From assembly GCA_026417975.1 (NCBI GenBank), contig JAOACD010000007.1, forward strand, positions 167,572 through 231,571: DNA of 64,000 bases, in the 5' to 3' direction. Positions 1-9,747 of the stretch are shown one piece after another; the stretch's first letter is position 1; every line of letters starts with the position of its first letter. The translations under genes were made by a program, and so were the position numbers. The DNA comes from Melioribacter sp. GTDB taxonomy: Bacteria > Bacteroidota > Ignavibacteria > Ignavibacteriales > Melioribacteraceae. Under the pieces are notes generated by a model, which saw nothing but the letters and a program-made list of their open reading frames with translations, was not told the DNA's origin and made no database searches.

Positions 1-316
1 AAACAATTGCTTCTTTATCATTAATGTACTCTTCAAATCCCAAGTCATAGAGTTCTGTAATTTTTTTTATTCTATAAAAGTCGAAATGATAAATTTTTTT
101 CTTACCATGATATTCATTTACAATTGTAAAGCTTGGGCTCGATACATTATCAACTCCAAATAAACTGCAATATGATTTTACAAAGAAAGTTTTACCTGAA
201 CCAAGTTCTCCATTTAATGCTATGATGTCTCCACTGTCAATGACTTTTGAGAGTAATTTTACAACATTTTCAGTTTCTAATTCAGATTTAACTATAAACT
301 CTGCAGGAAACTTCAT
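1..316 (-). CDS. tsaE: TsaE, tRNA threonylcarbamoyladenosine (t6A) ATPase, 3' end outside window
   Basis: This ORF is missing from the track because it runs off the window edge. Translating the minus strand from the ATG at 314-316 gives a protein beginning MKFPAEFIVKS, with a P-loop GELGSGKT near residue 40 and the family motifs SPSFT and a histidine-rich IYHFDFYR. These match TsaE/YjeE, the P-loop ATPase that works with TsaB and TsaD to make t6A at position 37 of ANN-decoding tRNAs. About 105 of the usual 140-150 residues are visible. Its ATG overlaps the TAA of the PorX gene by one base (TAATG), so the two are probably translationally coupled. Confidence 0.92.
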   Translation of the reverse strand, partial: MKFPAEFIVKSELETENVVKLLSKVIDSGDIIALNGELGSGKTFFVKSYCSLFGVDNVSSPSFTIVNEYHGKKKIYHFDFYRIKKITELYDLGFEEYINDKEAIV

Positions 317-1890
317 TAAGCTTTACTCTCCAATGTAACAATTGGTAGTATCATTTCTTCCATAGAAATACCACCATGCTGAAAGCTATCTTTATAATAG
401 CTTAGGTATTTATGATAATCTGTTGGATAAACGAAATAATAATCTTCTTTTGCTATTATATAACTGACTGCTACACCGCGTTTTGGCAATTTATATTCTT
501 GAGGATTCTTTATAAAGAATGCATGTTTATCGTCAACTTTTAGATTACGACCATATTTAAATCTTAAATTTGTAGAGGCTTCTTTATCTCCTAAGACTTT
601 TGCCCCTCTTAAAGTTCTTATGCTTCCATGGTCGGTTGTAATTATAATTCTTGCTTTTGGAATTTTTGATATTGCTCTAAAAGAATTCAAAAGATAAGAG
701 TGCTGGAACCAGCTATTTGTTAAAGAGCGATATGCAGATTCGTCAGGAGCAATTTCTTTTAATATTTGAGAGTCCGACCTCCCATGTGCAATCATGTCTA
801 AAAAATTTACTACAACTGCCACAAAATGATTTTTTTGAAACGATAAAATATTTTGTTCAAAATTTCTTCCTACGTCTGGATCAATAATTTTAATATATTT
901 TAATTCATTTGCCAATTTAATTCTTTTTCTATCTAGTAACAGCTGAAGTAATTCTTTTTCATACTTATTCATACTGTTTTCATCTTCATCTGGACTTGAA
1001 GTCCACAAATCAGGATAATATCTTTCAATTTCAGAGGGAAATAAGCCTGCAAAAAGTGCGTTACGTGCGTAAGGTGTTGCTGTAGGAAGTATTGAATAGT
1101 AATAATCTTTTTTAATATTGAACAAATCTTTCAAGTGTTTTTCCATTACAAACCATTGGTCTAATCTTAAGCAATCAATAACAAAAAGAAATAATGGATC
1201 GCTTGAATTAGCTAGTATTGGCAAAACATATTTTTCGAGGACAGAGACTGTAAGAGTAGGAGTCTCTTCACTTTTAAAATTATCAATCCAATTTTTGTAT
1301 TCATTCTCTATAAATTTAGAAAATTCTTGATTGCATTCTCGCTTTTGGTCAATCAAAGTTTGCCGCAAATCTATTTCAGGATGTATATCTAGTTCCATAT
1401 CCCAATAGACAAGTTTAAGATAAATCTCTATCCAATCAGAATAATCTGGATTCATTAATAATCTTTTAGATATTTCATTAAAATCATTTAAATAGTCTTT
1501 TGCTGTATATTCTTGGGATATTTTTTTGCTTTCAAGTATTTTTTTACAAACCATTAAAACTTGAGAAGGAACAATTGGCTTGATTAAATAATCAGTTATT
1601 TTGCTCCCAATTGCTTCGTGCATTAAAGATTCTTCTTCGCTCTTTGTAATCATAACTACAGGTATATCAGGATTTATTTCTTTAATTTGCGATAGAGTTT
1701 CTAAGCCACCAATACCTGGCATCATTTCATCTAAAAAAATTATATCATATTGTTTGTTTTTTACCTCATCAATTGCATCTTCTCCATTAGTCACAGTATC
1801 CACATCATAACCTTTCTCATTAAGGAAAATTATATGAGAGCGAAGAAGTTCTATTTCGTCATCAACCCAAAGTATTTTATTCTTTTTCAT
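316..1890 (-). CDS. porX: PorX-type response regulator with C-terminal PglZ (alkaline phosphatase superfamily) domain
   Basis: Residues 1-120 form a CheY-like receiver. The acidic pair is D10/D11, the phospho-acceptor D54 (IIFLDEMMPG), and the conserved T82 and K104 are present. Residues about 230-520 are a PglZ domain with metal ligands visible in VIDCLRLDQ (D239, D244), a T272 in PTATPYARN in the nucleophile position, TTDHGS and QHGG. This is the PorX architecture. In Bacteroidota, PorX with PorY controls type IX secretion, and its PglZ domain is a zinc phosphodiesterase acting on oligonucleotides (family knowledge). The gene sits 27 bp downstream of sprA and overlaps tsaE, so regulator and translocon appear co-transcribed. 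All key residues are present, so it is probably active. Confidence 0.93.
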   Translation of the reverse strand: MKKNKILWVDDEIELLRSHIIFLNEKGYDVDTVTNGEDAIDEVKNKQYDIIFLDEMMPGIGGLETLSQIKEINPDIPVVMITKSEEESLMHEAIGSKITDYLIKPIVPSQVLMVCKKILESKKISQEYTAKDYLNDFNEISKRLLMNPDYSDWIEIYLKLVYWDMELDIHPEIDLRQTLIDQKRECNQEFSKFIENEYKNWIDNFKSEETPTLTVSVLEKYVLPILANSSDPLFLFVIDCLRLDQWFVMEKHLKDLFNIKKDYYYSILPTATPYARNALFAGLFPSEIERYYPDLWTSSPDEDENSMNKYEKELLQLLLDRKRIKLANELKYIKIIDPDVGRNFEQNILSFQKNHFVAVVVNFLDMIAHGRSDSQILKEIAPDESAYRSLTNSWFQHSYLLNSFRAISKIPKARIIITTDHGSIRTLRGAKVLGDKEASTNLRFKYGRNLKVDDKHAFFIKNPQEYKLPKRGVAVSYIIAKEDYYFVYPTDYHKYLSYYKDSFQHGGISMEEMILPIVTLESKA

Positions 1891-1917
1891 AGATCTACAT
1901 TTTATTTGTAATTAATT

Positions 1918-4900
1918 TTACTGAATTGAAATATGAACATCAACACCAGCTTCGTTTGTTGTAGTTGGTGGAATTCTTGATGCTCCTTGCGGTTGAATAG
2001 TTGTTCTTCTATAAAATATTGACATTGTAACACGTGAACTCATAACATATCTAATTTTAGGCTCAATAACAATATTTGTTTTCCCATCTTGTGGGGTACC
2101 ACCTTCTTTGAAATTTTCCATGTCATAAATTACACTTGAAGTTTTCCCATTTGTATATGAAAAAGAAATTTCAAGATCGTTCTTCAAAGAAATTCCAAAC
2201 ATTGGTAGTTCAAATCCACTTTTTGAGTAACTAGCTGAAATATTTATATCACGAGATAAACTTTCTGTAATATTTCGTGTAGATGCACTTAAACTATAAG
2301 ATGTTCTTGATGTATATCTAATAGAGCTTTGAAATGCTCCACCAAATAATTTATCAAATTGAAATGTTATACCTATTAAAGGTGTAAAAGCATAATCAAT
2401 TTTTTGACTTTGAATTTCTTGCAAACCATCAGGATTAATTTTCCATCCTTCACTATAAGAAGATGTATATGTGTGAGTTATCGAAACTCGTTTTGCAAAA
2501 GAAAAGATTTCATATTTCTCAAGTCCTGACCAACTAAAATTCCAGTTTGGTCTAGGAATATATTTAGCAAATTTAGATAAAATTGGAATCTTTGATAGAA
2601 ATGAAGTCGTTTCAAATCCTTTAACAAATGCATCCGACAAGCTTTGGTTTGGATTAGGCGACTTTTTATCATAGAGTTCACTTACTTTTTTAATCCCATT
2701 ACCAAAAAACGAAAAAATTAAAGTTGAAGGGAATGTTAAAAACGATCTATCAATTGCTCCTGTTGAATTTATAACCGTAGAATAAATATTACCTATGGAA
2801 TCAGTTCTAAAAGTAATTGATTTATTTATTCCCCAGCCAATTTTCCAGTTGATATCTATTTGGGCTCCTTCCCAAAGAGGTCTCGAAGTTCTTAAATCAA
2901 TATCGTTTTTATGAGAATAATTATCTGACAGATTGCCATTCGGTGCGCGAGGGCCAATATCATTTGAAAATCCAAGCATAAACAATCTTGATGGGCCATT
3001 TAAAGGTTTTTGCTTCAAGCCCCAAAAATTATTAAAACCTGTACCTTCCCCTAATAGTCCACCTCCTGTATAACTACTCGACTGAGAAAAATTAACGGTA
3101 ATTTGATCATACTCAAAAAAGAGCCATTTAATTCCAAGCTTTAAATATGCAAGAGCAATTTGAAAATTACTTGGACCTATTATTGTATCTTTTTGAATTC
3201 CTTCATCCTTAGCTTGAAATTTTTGATTAGTAGAATCCTTAGATATATTTTCCTGGATTTTTAATTTTTCTTGAGCACTTTCTTGTGCTCCCCTAATTCT
3301 TTCATCTACATTTGTAGACCTTTGAGGTCTTCTTGCACCTCTTCTTCCTTCTGGACTAGTTTGAGGTTGCACTTGCTCCTGCTGAGTAGTAGATTCTTGG
3401 AATAATGGGGCAAATAAAGATTTAATTCGAAATATGAGACTACTTGATATCCTATTCGAATAACCTGCGCTTCTTCCCAAATCAGCCTGCTGAAAATTAT
3501 TTTGCCAACTATATGCAACACCATAAGAAAAATTCAAGTTTATATATCTATTTATATCCCACAGTGAAGGTAGTCTTGGATTTAATCTTACATCAAAATT
3601 TTGTCTATAATTAAAATCCTTCCCAAAAAGACTCTTATTAAATATATCGCGCCATATTTCACTTTCACTTCTTTCAATATCGTTTACAACCCATAAATGA
3701 ATTAACGAAGATTGCACATCAAAATTGTATGCGAAAGATAAATTAAGTAATCCCCCCTCGGTAACCATCCAATTAAATCCTGCACCTCTTGTTGCTGTAA
3801 AGTCTCTCTGAATATTTGGCTTACTTGCTAAAGTTCTGTTTAATGTAAAATTTCTTCTTCTCTGGGCAGTTATGGAAGCACTAAAAGTTTGAGGCAGAAA
3901 ATAAATTCTAAGATTATTATAATCCTTAAATACATTAATCAAGTCGCCTATTAGAGGAATATCTGCTGGTTTAAAATATAAATCCCGGCTTAAATTAACA
4001 GAATAGCTTGCGTTTGCATTCCATAACCAACCAGTATTACTCAAAACTGTTGGAGAACTACCAGAAGTCTTATTATAATTAAATCCAAAAGTTAAATTGT
4101 TAATGATATCTCTAATATACCATTTTTCCGAAGGCACTTTAAATCTGATGTTTTGAATTGACCATGTTTCGGATAAATTAACAGTTTGAGATTCTCTTTT
4201 AATACTTTGAACAGAATCTTCAATTACCTTAGGACTAAGATTTCTTTCTTCTAAGTACTTCCTAAGCTGATTCTGTGCTTCTTGTACTCTAACATCTGTT
4301 CCTGGTTTGAATAAAGGATTAATTGTTTGCTCTGTACGGGTATAATTAATTCTTAAATTACTTCCAGATAAATTAAACGGAAGTATTTTTAATAAATCAA
4401 AATCAACAGAGAACCCCCAATTTAATCTATCATCACGTGTACCAAATCTATCGTTTAATCTATGAAAGAAAGGATTAGATTTACTAATATTGAAATTAAC
4501 TTTCATTAAATCTGCAAAAGCCAATGAACCAGTTGCGTTATAAGCCCAACCTGGTGTGTCATCTGCTTCAAGTACCCGTAGTTCATTTATCCATACAGTA
4601 CCCGATATTCTTTGACCTGGAGTACCTTTATTGCTTGGGTTTAAAATTCCTATTATGAAAAATGAAATTCTTGTTAACGTTGGATTTCCTTTAATTCCAT
4701 AAGTATGCCCTTCTTTCCCCTCAACAGGGACTGTAAACAAGCTTTTAATTTGTGCTGAATCTCTTCTTTGTTTAATAGCAGTCAGTTCAGAAAATACTAT
4801 CTTTATTTCACTCCAGTTGTTATCCGTAATTTTTTCACTGGGTCTTAATGGTTGTCTATATTCATAGAAATTAGATGTATCGGAGCCAAATCTAATGTAA

Positions 4901-7900
4901 ACTTCTGCAGCATAATCGTTAAGATCTCTGTAATAAGATACATTTCCAGGAACAACATTTTCATCTGTATGAACAAACAATTTCATTTGCTTATAATTAA
5001 AAACATCTAATGGTTTATAAAGATAGCGTACTACTTCCCTTTTATCCCCGTCTTCCAATTCTTTTATTATTAATTCCAGAGATTGTTCGTTCTTATATAT
5101 CTGATAATCTGGTTGACTTCTATCCCGTTCGCGATGTACTCCTGGAGGAGACTTATACTCTGGATTATCTTCAACATTTACTACAGAAATTGTAAGTACT
5201 GTATCATCTGCTGTTACTTTATTAGGCTTTGTACTGTTTGGAGGGTCAAGAACTTTTTGCCATTGATTTCCTACAAGATTCATTTCAGCAAATCTTAAAT
5301 GAACAGGTTGACTAGAACCCGAAATCCAAAATCTAATAAATTCTACTACAGAAAAACTTGGATCACCAACTTTCTTAACAAAATCCTTCAGTGGGATTCT
5401 AAATAAATACCATCCTGAATTGCTACCTCCTCCTTGAACAAATGGGTTCACTTGTTTATTTGTATCAATTGGGACTTCATAATGAAAATAACTATTAACC
5501 TTATCCAGTGTAAAATTATGATTTAAATCTTCTGTATCAGGTAAGCGACCCAAATCTATCGAAACAGCATTTCCTTCTGTTCCATTAATGTTAGAATAAT
5601 CAGCATTTGCTGTTAAGCGAAATGAATAATTATCATGACTTGGGTCTGGATTATTTACTGGATCATATCCCGGTTCTTCAGAATCTTTAAGGCCATCCAT
5701 ACCCGTATCTTCACCTTGATCAACAAGGTCATTAAAATTTTTGTCCTCTGTATCAAGTTTACCGTTAGGTATAACATCTTCACTTATTTGACCTAAATCT
5801 ATATTTAATTTCAAATCTTTTGGCGCTTTTTCAATCTTAAGCCAAAATTCAATGAATTGAATGTTCTCTTCAACAAGGTTATTTGCTGTTGAAGAAAGAA
5901 CTTTCATTATACCAGCCCAATTTCTTTTTGTATCACTCAAATCTGGATACCAATTATAATAACCAGGCTTATCTGGTAAATAAACGAGGTCAAGTGCCGT
6001 AATTAGATTTTGATCAGGTGGTGCTTCTTTTCTATTACCATAAATGTCTCTTATAGTCACATCAGAAGGAGTTCTATTGAACCAATAGGCTTTAGCTTTA
6101 TAATTCATTTTTTGAATTTCACTCATTCCTTCTAGATAGGGAATTTCAACTGGAACACTTATATCCTTCCATGATCCATACTGCATACCAAGTGGTATAG
6201 TTCTTTTTGCACCTTCAAAATCGTCAATATATGCTATACTTTTACCTTCGTCACTTTCAATTGTGCTTTTTTTAGTGTTAGGGTCTGGATTTATATAAGC
6301 ATATTCAGCATTTATATTAAACGAAGAAGGAGCACTTGTAGAAATTACTTTATCAAGAGCTTTAGTTATAAAGGGCAAATTCACATTTGTTTTAAAATCT
6401 ATTCCAAACATCGAATTATTTAACGGTTCTTCGCCAATTCTTACTTTATCACTAAGAGTTTGTTGATTTAAATTAAAGAATGAAAACCCAAGTGTTGTTT
6501 CTCTATTAAATTCATATATTCCTCTTAAACCTACCAAAGTTTTAGATGCAAGCTGGAAAAGATCATTTTGTTCATATGTAATTCTTAAATCTGCACCAGG
6601 TACAAGAGCTTCTGGTTTTCGAATAATCACCTGACCAATATTATAATCTACAGTATAATCAATGCCTTCCTTTAATGGGTTTCCGTTTAGCAAAACTCTT
6701 ACAGAATTTTCAACAACATTAAAACCAATGTTATAAGATGATGTTACTGCAGCAGAATATTCACCTGTAATTATAAATTTATCCTTAGCTCTATCTTGTT
6801 TTGCAAATGTGACCGTTGTATCGTAAACCGACTGATATTTTAAATTATCAGGTAGATTTTTAGGAAAATCTCTTCCAAAAGGTTCAAGCACAGGAAAAAC
6901 TATTTCTCCAGTTTGAGGGAAAATAGTTCTTCCAGGGAAAAAATCGAATGCTCCATCAGGACCACTAGTTCCACTTTTATCTGTTTTATCCAAACCAAAA
7001 GCTTGTATTAATTTAATTCCATTATATTCACTTTGTGGCTCACCGCCTTCAAATTGAAACTTAATATCTAGAGTAAAACCATCCTCTTTAATATCCCTTC
7101 CACCAATAGGATAAATATTTCTTAATTGTAATTTCCAAGCTTTTTTGAATTGCGGTTGAAGATTAGGGGGTTTAACTAATTTCAAAACTATCCTTGCACT
7201 AGAATCTGCTGCTACATCTTGAAGGAATTCGCCATAATAAATATCGTCATCTGGAGAGGAAGTAGGACCTTCTATTCTATAAGCAACCGCAATAGCATCT
7301 TGGTCTTGAATTTGTGTTTTAAAACTTATAAAGCCAGTTTCCTTATGAATTTCATAATCAACTCCTTGTTGCAATAAAATCCAACGTCGATCAATTTCTT
7401 TTATTCCAGGTACAGTCTGATCTTCTGCCCCTCTTAAATTATCATATCTCTGATTTTTAGTTCTTCTTGGTAAATCGATATATGCATTCCCTTTTCTCTC
7501 ATTAGGGTTTACAAGACCTGTAATTGTTTTCCATACTTCTATATCTTTGACACGAATTGAGTCAATTACAATAGGCACAGGGTTACCATAATAATTATTA
7601 AACACGTTCAACTTTGGATCTGTATAAACATCGTTAATAAAAAAGTGGTTAGGCGAATAATCATAAGCACGAATTTGGAATTGTTGAGACTTTGCACCAC
7701 CACTAACCGACACTTCTTGAATTTCTCCTTTTTTCTGAGAAGCAAGTGCAGTCAATTTAAATGGTCCCATTTGCATCTGAGCTTTAACACCAAATAAAGC
7801 TTCGCTTCCGCCAACAAGTGGAGAAGTTTGAAGAGAAACATTTCCAGCTTCTATGCTTTGAATAATTTCGTCTTCATATCCAGTATATTTTATTTTTAAT

Positions 7901-8871
7901 TGATTTTCGTATTGAAATGTTCGTTCAGTATTCCAATCTGCAGATAAATTTAATTTATCTCCTATTGTTCCATTAAGATTAATTTGCACTTGTTGTCTAA
8001 AATCAGGTTCATTTCTTGTATTCCCCAAAGCAGAAGTGGTAATACCTTCTGTTGTTTCATTACGCCAAGCACCATGAATATCAACAGCTCCAGCAATTCT
8101 AATATTAATTTTGGGAGGACCAAAAATGCTAAATAGAGATGTACTAGGTAGCGGTATTTCAATGTTGGTTATATCAGTTATTAATTGAGTTAAATCTTTT
8201 TTAGTTTCTTTTAATTCATACTTATAAGCCAATTGTTCCCAGTTATCTCTTGTTATTGCTTCCAGTCTTAATTTTATATACTCTTCAAGCGGCATTTCTA
8301 GAAAAATCTTTGCTTCTTGTCCAGCTATTTTTTCCTTTATTATAACCTTTGTGCCCGTTGAATCAAGTTCTATTGTTCTTATTAACGTTGAGGAAGATGG
8401 GTAAACAAAGAATGCAGATTGTTTTTTAGGTCTAAATGGAACAACATAATAATCATTTCTATATGCACGAAAATATTTAATTCTTGCTGTAGAATCGGCA
8501 GCAAGCGAATCTATTCTTTTAATTGAATCTTGTTTTTCTTTAAGCTTTATTGAATCTGAATGTGATAACTTTACAAGAGATGTATCCTTATTAAAAGCTC
8601 TTTTAGTACTTTCTGTAGAATCAGGAATTGTTAGCTGTAAATTCAAATAAGAAAGATATTCTTTGAAAAGTTTTTCTTCTGGTTTAGGTGGGAAATTATA
8701 TTCTAAGGTTTTTGAGCTTTCATAATTAAAACAAGCATCAAATAAAATTAAATTTTGATTAATTCGATGTGAATTTGTAAAACCAAAAAAGGCTACAATA
8801 GTGACGAAAGCAAATGGGACAAAAAATACTTTAATTCCGGCTCTAAAGATATTTTTTACTTCAGGAGAAAT
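1918..8871 (-). CDS. sprA: SprA/Sov, type IX secretion system outer-membrane translocon (start re-assigned to ATT)
   Basis: A giant beta-barrel protein with the repeated SprA modules, for example EGAKRTIPLGMQYGSW and WINELRVLEADDT. It is the translocon through which T9SS substrates cross the outer membrane. The track starts at a TTG (8644-8646), which leaves no signal peptide. The frame stays open to a TAA at 8875-8877 and encodes a basic n-region and hydrophobic core (KNIFRAGIKVFFVPFAFVTIVAFFGF). No ATG, GTG or TTG precedes this, but ATT at 8869-8871 has AGAAGG six bases upstream. I therefore place the start there, giving 2317 residues, normal for SprA. A promoter-like TTG-N19-TAAATTTG at 8940-8969 fits this start. 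A Gln/Arg-rich loop (around GRRGARRPQR) lies in the C-terminal half. porX follows after 27 bp. Family call is very safe; the AUU start is inference. Confidence 0.93.
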   Translation of the reverse strand: MSPEVKNIFRAGIKVFFVPFAFVTIVAFFGFTNSHRINQNLILFDACFNYESSKTLEYNFPPKPEEKLFKEYLSYLNLQLTIPDSTESTKRAFNKDTSLVKLSHSDSIKLKEKQDSIKRIDSLAADSTARIKYFRAYRNDYYVVPFRPKKQSAFFVYPSSSTLIRTIELDSTGTKVIIKEKIAGQEAKIFLEMPLEEYIKLRLEAITRDNWEQLAYKYELKETKKDLTQLITDITNIEIPLPSTSLFSIFGPPKINIRIAGAVDIHGAWRNETTEGITTSALGNTRNEPDFRQQVQINLNGTIGDKLNLSADWNTERTFQYENQLKIKYTGYEDEIIQSIEAGNVSLQTSPLVGGSEALFGVKAQMQMGPFKLTALASQKKGEIQEVSVSGGAKSQQFQIRAYDYSPNHFFINDVYTDPKLNVFNNYYGNPVPIVIDSIRVKDIEVWKTITGLVNPNERKGNAYIDLPRRTKNQRYDNLRGAEDQTVPGIKEIDRRWILLQQGVDYEIHKETGFISFKTQIQDQDAIAVAYRIEGPTSSPDDDIYYGEFLQDVAADSSARIVLKLVKPPNLQPQFKKAWKLQLRNIYPIGGRDIKEDGFTLDIKFQFEGGEPQSEYNGIKLIQAFGLDKTDKSGTSGPDGAFDFFPGRTIFPQTGEIVFPVLEPFGRDFPKNLPDNLKYQSVYDTTVTFAKQDRAKDKFIITGEYSAAVTSSYNIGFNVVENSVRVLLNGNPLKEGIDYTVDYNIGQVIIRKPEALVPGADLRITYEQNDLFQLASKTLVGLRGIYEFNRETTLGFSFFNLNQQTLSDKVRIGEEPLNNSMFGIDFKTNVNLPFITKALDKVISTSAPSSFNINAEYAYINPDPNTKKSTIESDEGKSIAYIDDFEGAKRTIPLGMQYGSWKDISVPVEIPYLEGMSEIQKMNYKAKAYWFNRTPSDVTIRDIYGNRKEAPPDQNLITALDLVYLPDKPGYYNWYPDLSDTKRNWAGIMKVLSSTANNLVEENIQFIEFWLKIEKAPKDLKLNIDLGQISEDVIPNGKLDTEDKNFNDLVDQGEDTGMDGLKDSEEPGYDPVNNPDPSHDNYSFRLTANADYSNINGTEGNAVSIDLGRLPDTEDLNHNFTLDKVNSYFHYEVPIDTNKQVNPFVQGGGSNSGWYLFRIPLKDFVKKVGDPSFSVVEFIRFWISGSSQPVHLRFAEMNLVGNQWQKVLDPPNSTKPNKVTADDTVLTISVVNVEDNPEYKSPPGVHRERDRSQPDYQIYKNEQSLELIIKELEDGDKREVVRYLYKPLDVFNYKQMKLFVHTDENVVPGNVSYYRDLNDYAAEVYIRFGSDTSNFYEYRQPLRPSEKITDNNWSEIKIVFSELTAIKQRRDSAQIKSLFTVPVEGKEGHTYGIKGNPTLTRISFFIIGILNPSNKGTPGQRISGTVWINELRVLEADDTPGWAYNATGSLAFADLMKVNFNISKSNPFFHRLNDRFGTRDDRLNWGFSVDFDLLKILPFNLSGSNLRINYTRTEQTINPLFKPGTDVRVQEAQNQLRKYLEERNLSPKVIEDSVQSIKRESQTVNLSETWSIQNIRFKVPSEKWYIRDIINNLTFGFNYNKTSGSSPTVLSNTGWLWNANASYSVNLSRDLYFKPADIPLIGDLINVFKDYNNLRIYFLPQTFSASITAQRRRNFTLNRTLASKPNIQRDFTATRGAGFNWMVTEGGLLNLSFAYNFDVQSSLIHLWVVNDIERSESEIWRDIFNKSLFGKDFNYRQNFDVRLNPRLPSLWDINRYINLNFSYGVAYSWQNNFQQADLGRSAGYSNRISSSLIFRIKSLFAPLFQESTTQQEQVQPQTSPEGRRGARRPQRSTNVDERIRGAQESAQEKLKIQENISKDSTNQKFQAKDEGIQKDTIIGPSNFQIALAYLKLGIKWLFFEYDQITVNFSQSSSYTGGGLLGEGTGFNNFWGLKQKPLNGPSRLFMLGFSNDIGPRAPNGNLSDNYSHKNDIDLRTSRPLWEGAQIDINWKIGWGINKSITFRTDSIGNIYSTVINSTGAIDRSFLTFPSTLIFSFFGNGIKKVSELYDKKSPNPNQSLSDAFVKGFETTSFLSKIPILSKFAKYIPRPNWNFSWSGLEKYEIFSFAKRVSITHTYTSSYSEGWKINPDGLQEIQSQKIDYAFTPLIGITFQFDKLFGGAFQSSIRYTSRTSYSLSASTRNITESLSRDINISASYSKSGFELPMFGISLKNDLEISFSYTNGKTSSVIYDMENFKEGGTPQDGKTNIVIEPKIRYVMSSRVTMSIFYRRTTIQPQGASRIPPTTTNEAGVDVHISIQ

Positions 8872-8939
8872 AGCTTACCTTCTGATTTTTTACAATAGTA
8901 GAAAGAATGTAATGAGTTTCCTCCTATTAATTTGGGCTT

Positions 8940-8969
8940 CAAATTTAATAAAAAAAATTTTTATTGCAA
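8940..8969 (-). promoter_or_regulatory. Bacteroidota-type promoter for sprA
   Basis: Read on the minus strand there is TTG (8967-8969), 19 bases, then TAAATTTG (8940-8947), matching the -33 TTG / -7 TAnnTTTG pattern. The expected transcript start is near 8933, leaving a leader of about 60 nt before the ATT start of sprA. The leader carries a strong AGGAGG at 8920-8925. Confidence 0.55.
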
Positions 8970-9056
8970 TTAAGTCTATGGTTACAAATTAAGATTTGAT
9001 TAGGTTATCAAAAGAATTATTAAGGCATTTTTAACAATCCAAAACTAATAATTTTT

Positions 9057-9746
9057 CTAAATAATATCATTTAAATGAGTTTTTACTTCCAGAGTTTGAA
9101 TAATTTTACTTTGTTCTACTATAACCGCGCTTAATTTATTTCCCACACAAGCACCAGTATCAATGTAAACAGCATTAGAATCTTCAACAAAAGTAATTTC
9201 AGGTAATTTTGTATGACCAACCACCTGGAGTTTTCCAATGTTAAGTAAGGGATCTCGTGTCCACATAATTCCTCTATCACTTGAGATATCATTAATTAAT
9301 AATGGCGTAAGTAGATCCAAATTATTTTTAAAGTCTGGAGGCAAAAACTTCTCATAATAATTAGAGATTCCCGCATGAGATATAAAGCAATCTTCTAAAT
9401 TATGAAAGAGTGGGGCAGATTTAATAAACTCAATGTGTTCAAACATTTCTTTTTCATGTTTTTCGTATGAGAGTAAAGTTGTTTCATTTCCATTAAAAAA
9501 CCACGAACGAGCAAAAATACTTGATGGTTCTTTAAAGAAATGATAAAACATATAATCATGATTGCCAGGTGTTAGAATTATATTTTTTTCTTTAACAAAT
9601 TTCACTACTTCATAACTATAATTACCACGGTCAACCAAATCCCCAACAGTATAAATAGGAATATTCGGATAAAGCTCAATAATTTTATTATAAAGCTCAA
9701 CTAAAGTATAATAACACCCATGGATATCACCAATAATAGCAACCAT
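9057..9746 (-). CDS. Calcineurin-like metallophosphoesterase (PPP-type / diadenosine tetraphosphatase-like)
   Basis: The 229-residue protein carries the complete metallophosphoesterase signature in order: GDIHGC (6-11), GDLVDRG, GNHDYM, then two late His motifs SHAG and VVGHTKLPE. This arrangement is that of bacterial PPP-family phosphatases such as PrpE/ApaH or PrpA. Substrates include phosphoproteins and dinucleoside polyphosphates, and the sequence alone does not say which. It has no signal peptide and is cytosolic. It starts one base after the end of the upstream CoA-transferase gene, so the two are co-transcribed. Confidence 0.85.
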   Translation of the reverse strand: MVAIIGDIHGCYYTLVELYNKIIELYPNIPIYTVGDLVDRGNYSYEVVKFVKEKNIILTPGNHDYMFYHFFKEPSSIFARSWFFNGNETTLLSYEKHEKEMFEHIEFIKSAPLFHNLEDCFISHAGISNYYEKFLPPDFKNNLDLLTPLLINDISSDRGIMWTRDPLLNIGKLQVVGHTKLPEITFVEDSNAVYIDTGACVGNKLSAVIVEQSKIIQTLEVKTHLNDII

Positions 9747-9747
9747 A

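Noticed and set aside
5010-5298. Two overlapping plus-strand ORFs inside sprA
   Set aside because: Antisense shadows of the sprA coding frame with no features of real genes.
8801-8992. Plus-strand 63-codon ORF opposite the sprA leader
   Set aside because: Shadow of the sprA signal-peptide region on the other strand; GTG start and no ribosome site.
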